Assembly (NCBI RefSeq): GCF_024508665.1
Contig: NZ_JANINP010000001.1
Location: forward strand, 124,001 to 188,000
Source of the DNA: Sphingomonas sp.
GTDB lineage: Bacteria > Pseudomonadota > Alphaproteobacteria > Sphingomonadales > Sphingomonadaceae
Length of the DNA: 64,000 bases
Reading direction: 5' to 3'
Position numbers and translations under genes: made by a program. Shown one piece after another: positions 27,396 to 35,338 of this stretch. How positions within the stretch are numbered: position 1 is the first letter of the stretch; every line of letters starts with the position of its first letter. The notes beneath the pieces are model-generated. The model did no database searches. It was not told the DNA's origin and saw nothing but the letters and a program-made list of their open reading frames with translations.

Positions 27396-27540
27396 GGAAA
27401 GCGAAAAGACCGGCGGCGCGCGGAAGGCAAGAAGGAAGCGGATCCTGCCGTCCGATTGGCGCCGCCGGAGAGGCGCAAGTCTGGCAAAAACGGCCGGGCG
27501 CGCTTGGGGGCACGCGTCCCGGCCCTGGGGCTGCCGCTCT

Positions 27541-27726
27541 TCACCGCAGCCCGGAGATGCGAACCTTGCGCCAAGCGCGGTGCCACGGCGCGTCGAATTG
27601 CGCCCGGTTGAGCGCTTCGAAACTGTCGCTGACCTTCGTGGCGATAGTCTTGCTCAGCTTATCGACATCCGCCGTCAGGCGGGGTTTGTTCGCGGCCCAG
27701 TCGCCGCTCAGGAAATCGTCGCGCAT
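27541..27726 (-). CDS. Small hypothetical protein divergent from LysR
   Basis: A 61-residue protein starts at ATG 27726, preceded by a strong GGAGGA ribosome-binding site 7 nt upstream. It is polar and helical (GDWAANKPRLTADVDKLSKT and SDSFEALNRAQFDAPWHRAW), with no signal peptide. The longer 326-residue frame that contains it is mostly antisense to the LysR gene and is rejected. Its divergent placement next to a LysR regulator with a LysR-type box between them makes it a likely regulon member. Function is unknown. Confidence 0.68.
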   Translation of the reverse strand: MRDDFLSGDWAANKPRLTADVDKLSKTIATKVSDSFEALNRAQFDAPWHRAWRKVRISGLR

Positions 27727-27802
27727 TGCCGAGTCCTCCTTATTAAATCCGGCGTTGGTGACAGAAATCCATATGCTCGTGTCGAGTCCGGCCCGCCAAC
27801 AA

Positions 27803-27817
27803 ATCGTTGGACACGAT
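27803..27817. promoter_or_regulatory. LysR-type box (T-N11-A dyad) in the divergent promoter region
   Basis: ATCGT-TGGAC-ACGAT is a perfect 5-bp inverted repeat with a 5-nt spacer and the T-N11-A pattern (T 27804, A 27816). It lies 26 nt before the lysR ATG and 76 nt before the divergent 61-residue gene, a usual place for a LysR regulatory site. Confidence 0.5.
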
Positions 27818-27843
27818 CGACAAGCCATGCTTATCAAGTCCGT

Positions 27844-28740
27844 ATGCGCCGCTTGCCACCTCTCGCTGCCGTCCGCGTGTTCGAAGCCGCTGCCCGGCAC
27901 GAGAATTTCACGGCGGCCGCGAACGAGCTCGGCATGACCCAGGCGGCGGTCAGCTATCAGATCAAATTGCTCGAGGAGCGGCTCGGCGCGCCTTTGTTCC
28001 GCCGCGAAAAGCGCCGCGTGGTGTTGACCGATGCCGGTCGCAAGGCGGCTCCCCCTATCACGCGCGCCTTTGACGCGATCGACGCCGCGTTCGGGGCGAT
28101 CCGCGCGGACGATGCGGCGGTGCTGACGGTGTCGACCTCGAACACCTTCGCCAATACCTGGCTCGCCTGGCGGCTCGGCAGTTTCCAGATGAACCATCCG
28201 GAAATGGCGGTGCGCCTGCTGACCAGCGATGCGCTGGCGGATTTCGTCAGCGACGATGTCGATGTCGCCATCCGCGCCGGCCTGGGCGGATGGGAGGGGC
28301 TGCACGAGGAACTGCTCGTGCGGATCGACTTCACGCCGATGTGCTCGCCCGGATTCCTGCGACGGCACGGGCCGTTCACGGTCGAGGACATGCTGCGCAT
28401 TCCGCAGATCAGCCCGCACGATCCGTGGTGGCCGTTCTGGCTGCGCGAGGCGGGAGTCGAAGTCCCGGAGGGCCCGCCACGCATCGGCGTCCGCCTCGAC
28501 AGCCAGGCGCATGAAGGACATGCCGCGATGGCGGGGCAGGGAATGGCGATGCTGACGCCCTTTTTTTGGCGCAACGATCTGGCCGAAGGACGATTGGTGC
28601 GACCGTTCGATCAGGTCTCCACCCGCGGCTACGCTTATTGGCTATGCTATCCCGAAGCGCGGCGCGGCGTCGCCAAGATCCGCCGTTTCCGGGAATGGCT
28701 GCTCGACGAACTCGCGCGCGATATGCCGAGCCCGGTCTGA
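27844..28740 (+). CDS. LysR-family transcriptional regulator (GcvA-like), second copy
   Basis: This 298-residue protein has the same subgroup signature as the regulator at 25621: PPLAAVRVFEAAARHENFTAA, GMTQAAVSYQIKLLEERLGAP, and the effector domain starting VLTVSTSNTFANTWLAWRLG. The two probably arose by duplication and now sit 1.3 kb apart, each with its own divergent small gene. ATG 27844 was chosen because it gives the family N-terminus; the frame is open 150 codons further upstream over non-coding DNA. The effector is unknown. Confidence 0.92.
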   Translation: MRRLPPLAAVRVFEAAARHENFTAAANELGMTQAAVSYQIKLLEERLGAPLFRREKRRVVLTDAGRKAAPPITRAFDAIDAAFGAIRADDAAVLTVSTSNTFANTWLAWRLGSFQMNHPEMAVRLLTSDALADFVSDDVDVAIRAGLGGWEGLHEELLVRIDFTPMCSPGFLRRHGPFTVEDMLRIPQISPHDPWWPFWLREAGVEVPEGPPRIGVRLDSQAHEGHAAMAGQGMAMLTPFFWRNDLAEGRLVRPFDQVSTRGYAYWLCYPEARRGVAKIRRFREWLLDELARDMPSPV

Positions 28741-28865
28741 TCGCGTCGCTCCGGGGTGCATGTCGCATTCCGCCAATACGGTCGGGACCGGGCGGCCTAT
28801 CTCTCCGAGGGTCGAGAGCCGCTCTCCGCTCCCGGAGTGCGCTCTCGCCTTGCAGGGAGGATGGC

Positions 28866-29180
28866 ATGGCCGATCTCATGAAGCCTGCGCTGGCGGCGGC
28901 GGTATCGATGCTGGGCCTGTCGCTGGGCGTAACCGACGCGGCGGCGCAAAAGCAGCCCGGCGTACCGACGGGCGAGACGCAAGGCGTCCTGATCGGCCTG
29001 GACAAGCCGGACAGCACCCAGATCAAGAGCGAGCAACTCAAGGTGCAGGCGCCGGCGAGTAATCAGTGGAAGTCGCCCTCGAGCAGCCAGATCAAGGGCG
29101 AAGGCCCGGTCAGCACGCAGTTGAAGTCTCCGTCGAGCAATCAATGGAAGGCGCCGTCGAGCAACCAGATCAAATGGTAG
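28866..29180 (+). CDS. Secreted small protein with repeated QxK motifs
   Basis: This 104-residue product follows an AGGGAGG ribosome-binding site. It has a signal peptide (cleavage near DAAAQ) and a mature region built of short units ending in Q-[IWL]-K: STQIK, SEQLK, SNQWK, SSQIK, STQLK, SNQWK, SNQIK, spaced 5 to 10 residues and ending in W. A 23-residue block is partly duplicated. The region is Ser/Pro/Gln/Lys-rich and probably extended or beta-strand forming. I do not recognise a family. It is downstream of, and codirectional with, the second LysR gene. Confidence 0.72.
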   Translation: MADLMKPALAAAVSMLGLSLGVTDAAAQKQPGVPTGETQGVLIGLDKPDSTQIKSEQLKVQAPASNQWKSPSSSQIKGEGPVSTQLKSPSSNQWKAPSSNQIKW

Positions 29181-29186
29181 TAATCT

Positions 29187-29208
29187 CCCCTCCCGCTTGC
29201 GGGAGGGG
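29187..29208 (+). terminator. C/G-rich hairpin after the QxK-repeat protein gene
   Basis: CCCCTCCCGC and its exact complement are separated by TT, beginning 7 nt after the stop codon. A run of GGGGCTGGGGGAGGG follows in place of a U tract. It resembles the GC-rich palindromes at 6749 and 35214 and may act as a terminator or stabiliser. Confidence 0.5.
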
Positions 29209-29312
29209 CTGGGGGAGGGCCTGTTACTGGTCATCGATCGCTCGACACTCCCTCCCCTAACCCCTCCGACAAGTGGGACGGGGATTGCGATCCGCAGAAC
29301 TCCCGTCGGTCG

Positions 29313-29513
29313 TCAGTTTTTCGGTGCGCCAATCAGTGCGGTGTGCGCGACGTGGGCCGCCATGCGGCGATCCAAATGTGTGCCAGGCGCTCCGACCGAC
29401 CCTTCGCGCAGGATCCGTTGCGTGACGTATTCCAGTTCGTCCGGTCGCGGCGCACGATCCTGGACGATGCAAGCGGCAAGCACGGGGTAAAGCGGCGGAG
29501 CTTGCACGAACAT
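29313..29513 (-). CDS. Small hypothetical protein, 66 residues
   Basis: The ATG at 29513 directly follows the TGA of the upstream membrane protein gene (no gap), so the two are co-translated. The product begins MFVQAPPLYPVLAACIVQD and contains DELEYVTQRILREGSVG and THLDRRMAAHVAHTALIG. It has no signal peptide beyond a weakly hydrophobic start. No family is recognised. The exact gene adjacency supports it as real. Confidence 0.6.
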   Translation of the reverse strand: MFVQAPPLYPVLAACIVQDRAPRPDELEYVTQRILREGSVGAPGTHLDRRMAAHVAHTALIGAPKN

Positions 29514-29822
29514 TCAGCTGTGCAGGGGATCGTCGACGTCCCGGCGTTGCCGTTCGATCCACGCCACGCGCCAGGCGCGGCCTTCGACCCAGAAGGGAAT
29601 GGCGGCCAGCAGCGCGAATACCAAGGTCATGCGCAGAAAGTCGCTGCGCGGCAGCATGTTGGCCGCCCACAAGACGACGGGCACGACGACGATGGGGGGA
29701 CCCCAGGCGGGGTGGCGGATCAGCCGGAACGCGTGAAACAGGAACCAGCACAGCAGAATCGCGGCGGCGACGCTGCCGACGATCAGGCCTATCGACTCGG
29801 CGATCACCAGCAAGATCCGCAT
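29514..29822 (-). CDS. Small integral membrane protein under predicted MarR control
   Basis: This 102-residue protein has three hydrophobic segments (ILLVIAESIGLIVGSVAAAI, then PPIVVVPVVLWAANML and LRMTLVFALLAAIPFWV) and a basic C-terminus. No family is recognised. It starts 20 nt downstream of a 21-bp dyad that closely matches the dyad between marR and the chloride channel gene, so the same regulator probably controls it. It lies just downstream of marR and leads a two-gene unit with the 66-residue protein. Confidence 0.68.
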   Translation of the reverse strand: MRILLVIAESIGLIVGSVAAAILLCWFLFHAFRLIRHPAWGPPIVVVPVVLWAANMLPRSDFLRMTLVFALLAAIPFWVEGRAWRVAWIERQRRDVDDPLHS

Positions 29823-29842
29823 CCCATCCTCCGGATCGGAAT

Positions 29843-29863
29843 TTATATCGTATTGCGATACAA
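29843..29863. promoter_or_regulatory. Predicted MarR operator, copy 1
   Basis: A 21-bp imperfect palindrome has half-sites TTATATCG and CGATACAA around a 5-nt centre; 16 of 21 positions match its own complement. It matches copy 2 (30309-30329) at 17 of 21 positions. It lies between marR and the downstream membrane protein gene, 20 nt before that gene's ATG. Confidence 0.6.
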
Positions 29864-29876
29864 ATCAAGGATGCCG

Positions 29877-30287
29877 TCAGGCGATCGTGTCGAGCAATTG
29901 TTTCAGCGTCGGCCGCATCCGGACGATCTCGTCGCGATGCACCGCCGATAGGCGCTCGAGGATCTCGCGCGCCTTTGGCGTCAGTTCCAACAAGGCCTGG
30001 CGGCCGTCATGTGGCGAGGGCCGGCGCGCGATCAGGCCCAGCGTTTCCAGCCGCACGATCAGCCCCGACGCACTGTGCGGCTTCACGAACAGCCGTTCGG
30101 CGACATAGCCGATGCTGACCGGACGCGATGCCGCGCCGCGAATGGTCAGCAGCACTTGATGCTGTTGCGGCGTCAGGCCGAAATCGGCTGCCCGTTCTTC
30201 GCTGAACGCCTGGAACTGGCGCAAGGTGCGGCGAAAATCGGCCAGCGCGGCATATTCGGCGTCGGTCAGCTCGTGCCCGCTCGGCAT
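29877..30287 (-). CDS. MarR-family transcriptional regulator
   Basis: This 136-residue winged-helix protein has LTPQQHQVLLTIRGA, the recognition-helix region VAERLFVKPHSASGLIVRLE and the wing LIARRPSPHDGRQALLELT, all standard for the MarR family (dimeric repressors responsive to small molecules or oxidants). It is divergent from a CLC chloride channel gene and precedes a small membrane-protein pair on its own strand. A 21-bp dyad is found before both neighbours, so it probably represses itself, the channel and the membrane-protein unit. The ligand is unknown; no cysteine is present, so cysteine-based redox sensing is unlikely. Confidence 0.9.
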   Translation of the reverse strand: MPSGHELTDAEYAALADFRRTLRQFQAFSEERAADFGLTPQQHQVLLTIRGAASRPVSIGYVAERLFVKPHSASGLIVRLETLGLIARRPSPHDGRQALLELTPKAREILERLSAVHRDEIVRMRPTLKQLLDTIA

Positions 30288-30308
30288 GTTTCGTCATCCT
30301 CGATTGAA

Positions 30309-30329
30309 TTATGTCGTTTCGCGATATAA
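30309..30329. promoter_or_regulatory. Predicted MarR operator, copy 2
   Basis: A 21-bp dyad with half-sites TTATGTCG and CGATATAA sits in the divergent region between marR (ATG 21 nt away) and the chloride channel gene (ATG 33 nt away). It shares 17 of 21 positions with copy 1, and the outer arms are the best conserved part. Confidence 0.6.
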
Positions 30330-30362
30330 TTGCGCGGCGTTTCCCTACAAAAACAGGACGCC

Positions 30363-32129
30363 ATGTCACTCCATTTCACGTCCGCCGACAAGGCGCGTCC
30401 TTTAGGCGATCACAGCGCCGATCTGCGCATGATCATGCTGACCGCCGCGGCTATCCCGGTCGGGATCGGCGCGGCGTTGGGGGCGTGGCTGTTGATTCGC
30501 CTGATCGCCGTCGCGACCAACCTGTTCTGGTTCGGCCGATTGTCGGCGATTCCCGCAGATATCACCGGCGCGCATCTGGGCCTGTTGACGGTGGCGATCC
30601 CGGCGATCGGCGGGCTGCTGATCGGGCTGATGGCACGGTTCGGGTCGGAGAAGATCAAGGGGCACGGCATCCCGGAGGCGATCGAGGCGATCCTCTACGG
30701 CGAGAGCCGGCTGTCGCTGAACGTTGCGATCCTCAAGCCGATTTCCTCGGCCATTTCGATCGGCAGCGGCGGGCCGTTCGGCGCGGAGGGCCCGATCATC
30801 ATGACCGGCGGTGCGATCGGATCCTTGTTCGCGCAGCGCTTCAAGCTGAGCGCCGCCGAGCGCAAGACCTTGCTCGTTGCCGGCGCAGCCGCCGGCATGA
30901 CCGGCATCTTCGGTACGCCGCTCGCTGCCGTCCTGCTGGCGATCGAGGTTCTGCTGTTCGAATGGAAGCCGCGCAGTTTCGTACCGGTGGTGACCGCGGT
31001 GCTGATGTCTTTCGCCTGCCGCCCGATGCTGCTCGGTTCGGGCGCGCTCTTTCCATTCCCGGCCTTCGCGCTCGACTGGTGGCAAGCGGCTTCGGGGTCG
31101 CTCGTAACCGGAATTCTGGCCGGCCTCGAAGCGGCGTTGCTCTCGGTCGCGCTCTACAAAGTCGAGGATCTTTTCCACCACCTGCCGGTCCATTGGTTCT
31201 GGTGGCCCGCGCTCGGCGGTATCGTCGTCGGGCTGGGCGGGTTGATCGACGCGCATGTCCTCGGCGCCGGCTATTCGAATATCCAGGCTTTGCTCGACGG
31301 ATCGATGACTTTGCGCGTCGTGCTCGTCCTGCTGGTGGTGAAAGCGATCGTGTGGCTGATCGCGCTGGGATCGGGAACGTCGGGGGGTGTGCTCGCACCG
31401 TTGTTGATTCTGGGCGGCGCGCTCGGGGTCGCGCTCGGTCAGTTCCTGCCCGGACCGGCCGGCTTCTGGGCGATGGCGGGGATGGCCGGGATCATGAGTG
31501 GCGCGATGCGCGCGCCGCTGACCGGCGCCTTCTTCGCGGTCGAGGTGACCGGGCATTTCACCGATCTGCCGGCGATGACCGCGGCGTCGGTCGGGGCCTT
31601 TGCGGTCAGCGTGCTGATCATGCGTCGCTCGATCCTGACCGAGAAGATCGCGCGCCGCGGGCGTCACATCCTGCAGGAATATACGGTCGATCCGCTCGAT
31701 TTCCTCCAGGCCGAGCAGGTCATGACGCCCCAACCCGAGACCTTGCCGGGCGACATGCCGATCCGCGACGTTGTCGCTTTCTTTGCCGATCATGCGATGC
31801 ACCGTTCGTACCCGGTGGTGGGGAAGGACGACCAGCTGCTCGGAATGGTTTCGCGCGCCGACGCTTTGCGCTGGCAGGCCGAGCGCGGTCGGGACGATAC
31901 GCCGCTCGCCGAAGAATTGTCCGACGCCTCGCAGCCGATGGCCTATCGTCACTCGCCGATCGGAGAGGTCGCCGACCTGATGGTCGAAACCGGAATCGGC
32001 CGCGTGCCGATCGTCGATCCCGATACCGGCAAGGTCGTCGGCATCCTGTCGCGCCACGATCTACTCAAGGCGCGCGGCGAGCGCCGCCGTGCGGAATTCG
32101 AGCGCAAACGCGGAGCTGCGTCACAATAG
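30363..32129 (+). CDS. CLC-type chloride channel/antiporter with CBS domains
   Basis: This 588-residue protein has about ten membrane helices and the CLC selectivity-filter elements: SIGSGGPFGAEGPIIM (GSGxP-like and the GxEGP segment with the gating Glu) and ALGSGTSGGVLAPLLILGGA, plus the late helix of the pore. The C-terminus carries two CBS domains starting near EQVMTPQPETLPGDMPIRDV and RVPIVDPDTGKVVGILSRHDL, which may bind nucleotides and regulate transport. It could be a Cl-/H+ exchanger or a fluoride or nitrate relative, but the GAEGP and Ser-rich filter favour chloride. An AGGACGCC ribosome-binding site precedes ATG 30363, which is divergent from marR. Confidence 0.9.
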   Translation: MSLHFTSADKARPLGDHSADLRMIMLTAAAIPVGIGAALGAWLLIRLIAVATNLFWFGRLSAIPADITGAHLGLLTVAIPAIGGLLIGLMARFGSEKIKGHGIPEAIEAILYGESRLSLNVAILKPISSAISIGSGGPFGAEGPIIMTGGAIGSLFAQRFKLSAAERKTLLVAGAAAGMTGIFGTPLAAVLLAIEVLLFEWKPRSFVPVVTAVLMSFACRPMLLGSGALFPFPAFALDWWQAASGSLVTGILAGLEAALLSVALYKVEDLFHHLPVHWFWWPALGGIVVGLGGLIDAHVLGAGYSNIQALLDGSMTLRVVLVLLVVKAIVWLIALGSGTSGGVLAPLLILGGALGVALGQFLPGPAGFWAMAGMAGIMSGAMRAPLTGAFFAVEVTGHFTDLPAMTAASVGAFAVSVLIMRRSILTEKIARRGRHILQEYTVDPLDFLQAEQVMTPQPETLPGDMPIRDVVAFFADHAMHRSYPVVGKDDQLLGMVSRADALRWQAERGRDDTPLAEELSDASQPMAYRHSPIGEVADLMVETGIGRVPIVDPDTGKVVGILSRHDLLKARGERRRAEFERKRGAASQ

Positions 32130-32163
32130 CTGGCGGCCGCGCCGCGGCGTGCTAGGATCGGCC

Positions 32164-32895
32164 ATGCGCCGCATCGTGCTTCGCTCAGTCCTGCTTGTTG
32201 GCATGATACCGCTGATTGGAAATGGGTCGGCGGATGGACTCTATGCACGCGCCGCCCAACCGATTTGGGAGCGCATTGCCGGAGGCATCAACCGCCCGCC
32301 ATTGAGGCTAAAGTCGCCTGACAGAGCGACGACCGTGTCGGTTCGTTACGTCGAGCGCAAAGGCGAGCCCGCGGTCATCTTGCAGGTGGCGGGACGTATG
32401 GGATCTGGGCACGTCGACATCGGACCCGGTGTCGCGTCGGAGCTGCTTTGGGCGCCGGACTCGCGGGCTTTCGCCGTCACGACCAGCGACCAGGGAGCGA
32501 ACGGTCTTTTTCGCACGGTGGTTTTCGCGCGTGGTGCCAAGGGATTGCAGGTGCGCGATCTGTCGCGGTTAATCGTTCGTGCTTTCGGTCACCCGGTCAA
32601 ATGTGGCTGGCCCGAAGAGCCCAATGTTGCCGCGCTCAAATGGCTGGCTGGCTCGGCGCGATTGATCGTGGTCGGGGAAATCGTGGCGCACAGCAACTGC
32701 GACAGCTTCGGCACTTTCCGGGCTTACGAGGTCGACCGGCGATCGATGCGGATCGTAAAAAGTTATGACCAGTTGACCGCCAAGAAGTGGTTTGGTGCGG
32801 CAATGGGCATCGAACTCCGTGATGCGCCCGACAGATGTGTTCGCCGGCCACGAAGCTGCTGGGTATCGATCAACCATCCGGGACTGGTTCGTTAG
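32164..32895 (+). CDS. Hypothetical secreted protein
   Basis: This 243-residue product has a signal-like N-terminus (MRRIVLRSVLLVGMIPLIGN) and a soluble body with ASELLWAPDSRAFAVTTSDQG, a motif resembling a beta-propeller blade, and two or three cysteines near the middle and end. It starts 34 nt after the chloride channel stop and could share its transcript. No family is recognised. The ATG at 32164 was chosen because it sets the signal peptide. Confidence 0.6.
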   Translation: MRRIVLRSVLLVGMIPLIGNGSADGLYARAAQPIWERIAGGINRPPLRLKSPDRATTVSVRYVERKGEPAVILQVAGRMGSGHVDIGPGVASELLWAPDSRAFAVTTSDQGANGLFRTVVFARGAKGLQVRDLSRLIVRAFGHPVKCGWPEEPNVAALKWLAGSARLIVVGEIVAHSNCDSFGTFRAYEVDRRSMRIVKSYDQLTAKKWFGAAMGIELRDAPDRCVRRPRSCWVSINHPGLVR

Positions 32896-32958
32896 CGATC
32901 CACACCTTCTTCGTTCCCGATATTTCCTCGCGGGCAAATAGGCTCTAACCGCTTTCGG

Positions 32959-35208
32959 ATGGCATCAGAGACGACCGACCTTCCCGACAATCCCGAAGTG
33001 GGCGTGCTCGACGCGCCGTTCGACAGCGCGCTCAGCGAACGCTACCTCGTCTATGCGCTGTCGACGATCACGGCGCGGTCGTTGCCCGACGTCCGGGACG
33101 GATTGAAGCCGGTGCATCGCCGGCTGCTCTGGGCAATGCGGTCGCTGAAGATGGACCCCAATGGCGCCTACAAGAAATCGGCGCGCGTGGTCGGCGACGT
33201 CATCGGCAAATATCATCCGCATGGCGATGCCTCGGTCTATGACGCGATGGTCCGCCTGGCGCAGGATTTCTCGCTGCGGTATCCGCTGGTCGACGGGCAA
33301 GGCAATTTCGGCAATATCGACGGCGATAACGCCGCTGCCTATCGCTACACCGAAGCGCGGCTGACTCAGGTCGCTACCGACCTGATGGACGGGCTCGACG
33401 AGGACGCTGTCGGCTATCGGCCGACCTATAACGGCGAGGATCAGGAACCCGAGCTGATGCCGGGCGCGTTCCCCAATCTCCTCGCCAATGGCGCGGCCGG
33501 GATCGCGGTGGGCATGGCGACCAGTATCCCGCCGCACAATGCCGCCGAGTTGCTCGACGCCTCGATCGCGCTGATCGACAATCCGAATGCCAACGTGCTC
33601 GATTATGTGAAGGGCCCGGATTTGCCGACCGGGGGCGCAATCGTCGACAGCCCGGCGGCGATCGCGGAGGCCTATGCGACCGGTCGCGGCTCGTTCCGCA
33701 CGCGCGCCAAGATCGAGCGCGTCAACGAAAAGGGCGGCGGCTGGCACCTCGTCGTGACCGAGATCCCTTACGGCGTGTCCAAGGGCAAATTGATCGAGGG
33801 CATCGCCGACCTGGTCAACGACAAGCGCCTGCCGATCCTGGCCGATGTGCGCGACGAATCCGCCGAGGATTTGCGCATCGTGCTTGAGCCGCGCAGCCGC
33901 ACGGTCGATTCGGACACGTTGATCGAGAGCCTGTACCGGCTGTCCGATCTCGAAACCCGCATACCGCTGAACCTCAACGTGCTGGATGCGACGCGCACCC
34001 CGCGGGTGATGAGCCTCAGGGAAGCGCTGCAATCCTGGGTCGACCACCAGTTCATCGTGCTGCGGCGCCGCTCGCAACATCGGCTCGGCAAGATCGCCGA
34101 TCGGCTCGAGCTGCTCGACGGCTATATCATTGCCTATCTCAATCTCGACCGCGTGATCGAGATCATCCGCACAGAAGACGAGCCCAAGCCGGTGATGATT
34201 GCCGAGTTCGAGCTGACCGACCGGCAGGCCGAAGCCATCCTCAACATGCGGTTGCGCAGCTTGCGCAAGCTCGAGGAAATGGAGCTGCGCAAGGAGCGCG
34301 ACGGACTCGAGAAGGAAAAGGCCGAACTCGAATTGTTGCTGTCGAGCGACGCCCGCCAGCGCACGCGCCTGAAGCGGGACCTGACCAAGGTGCGCGACCG
34401 CTATGGCCCGGAGACCGCGCTCGGTCGCCGCCGCACGCTGATCGAGGAAGCCGCCCCAGCGCGCGAAATCCCGTTGGAGGCGATGATCGAGCGCGAGCCG
34501 ATCACGGTGATCCTGTCGCAGCGCGGCTGGATTCGCGCGATGAAGGGCCATGTCGAACTCGCGTCGGCCGACGCAATGAAGTTCAAGGAAGGCGACGGTC
34601 CGCGCTTCGCCTTCCATGCGCAGACCACCGATAAGTTGCTACTCGCCGCCGAAACCGGACGCTTCTACACGCTCGCAGCCGACAAGCTCCCCGGCGGGCG
34701 CGGCTTCGGCGAACCGGTACGGCTGATGATCGACCTCGACGGCGAGGTTGGGATCGCGGCACTGTTGCGCGCGAGCGAAGCCGAGAAATTGTTGGTCGCG
34801 GCGTCCGATGGACGCGGCTTCGTGCTCAAGGCGGCCGACGCGATCGCCGAGACGCGCAAGGGCAAGGCGGTGGTGACGCCGCGCGCCGGCGCCAAGCTCA
34901 AGATCGTGCGGCCGATTGCCGGCGAGGACGATTATGTCGCGGCGATCGGCGACAACCGCAAGATGCTGGTCTTCCCGTTGTCGGAAGTCGCTGAACTGGC
35001 CAAGGGCCAGGGCGTGCAGTTGCAGCGCTATCGCGACGGCGGGCTGTCGGATGCGATCACGTTCAAATTTGCCGAGGGGTTGAGCTGGGCGATGGGCGGC
35101 GAAAGCGGCCGGACGCGGACCGAGACCGACTTGCAGCCCTGGCGCACCGCGCGCGGAGCCGCGGGGCGCATGCCGCCGACCGGGTTCCCGCGTGACAACA
35201 GGTTCTAA
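32959..35208 (+). CDS. parC: DNA topoisomerase IV subunit A
   Basis: This 749-residue type IIA topoisomerase subunit unlinks daughter chromosomes with ParE. The breakage-reunion domain includes [39 protein letters not shown] and the catalytic tyrosine in [10 protein letters not shown] (Y130). The C-terminal beta-pinwheel (from about residue 510) is shortened compared with GyrA and lacks a GyrA box, which identifies ParC. In the quinolone region, the positions equivalent to E. coli Ser80 and Glu84 are Ala91 and Asp95. It stands as a single gene followed by a hairpin. Confidence 0.96.
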   Translation: MASETTDLPDNPEVGVLDAPFDSALSERYLVYALSTITARSLPDVRDGLKPVHRRLLWAMRSLKMDPNGAYKKSARVVGDVIGKYHPHGDASVYDAMVRLAQDFSLRYPLVDGQGNFGNIDGDNAAAYRYTEARLTQVATDLMDGLDEDAVGYRPTYNGEDQEPELMPGAFPNLLANGAAGIAVGMATSIPPHNAAELLDASIALIDNPNANVLDYVKGPDLPTGGAIVDSPAAIAEAYATGRGSFRTRAKIERVNEKGGGWHLVVTEIPYGVSKGKLIEGIADLVNDKRLPILADVRDESAEDLRIVLEPRSRTVDSDTLIESLYRLSDLETRIPLNLNVLDATRTPRVMSLREALQSWVDHQFIVLRRRSQHRLGKIADRLELLDGYIIAYLNLDRVIEIIRTEDEPKPVMIAEFELTDRQAEAILNMRLRSLRKLEEMELRKERDGLEKEKAELELLLSSDARQRTRLKRDLTKVRDRYGPETALGRRRTLIEEAAPAREIPLEAMIEREPITVILSQRGWIRAMKGHVELASADAMKFKEGDGPRFAFHAQTTDKLLLAAETGRFYTLAADKLPGGRGFGEPVRLMIDLDGEVGIAALLRASEAEKLLVAASDGRGFVLKAADAIAETRKGKAVVTPRAGAKLKIVRPIAGEDDYVAAIGDNRKMLVFPLSEVAELAKGQGVQLQRYRDGGLSDAITFKFAEGLSWAMGGESGRTRTETDLQPWRTARGAAGRMPPTGFPRDNRF

Positions 35209-35213
35209 GCATA

Positions 35214-35237
35214 CCCCTCTCGCTGGCGGGAGAGGGG
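35214..35237 (+). terminator. Hairpin downstream of parC
   Basis: CCCCTCTC pairs with GAGAGGGG around an 8-nt loop, starting 5 nt after the stop codon. There is no U tract, so termination may be weak. The sequence resembles the other C/G-rich palindromes in the window. Confidence 0.45.
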
Positions 35238-35338
35238 AGGAAGGTCGTTCCGATTGGCGTCTTGCTGGCCGTCCGCAAGTCACTGAAAGTCTGGGACGCT
35301 TCAGTACGCTTTAACCAATCCGTCCTAAGCGGGGTGCG

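Noticed and set aside
30402..32057. 551-residue frame antisense to the chloride channel
   Set aside because: The translation is rich in Arg, Asp, Gln and His with no domain pattern, typical of an antisense shadow.
32965..34617. 550-residue frame antisense to parC
   Set aside because: The same reason: parC on the other strand is certain and the frame has no coding-like features.
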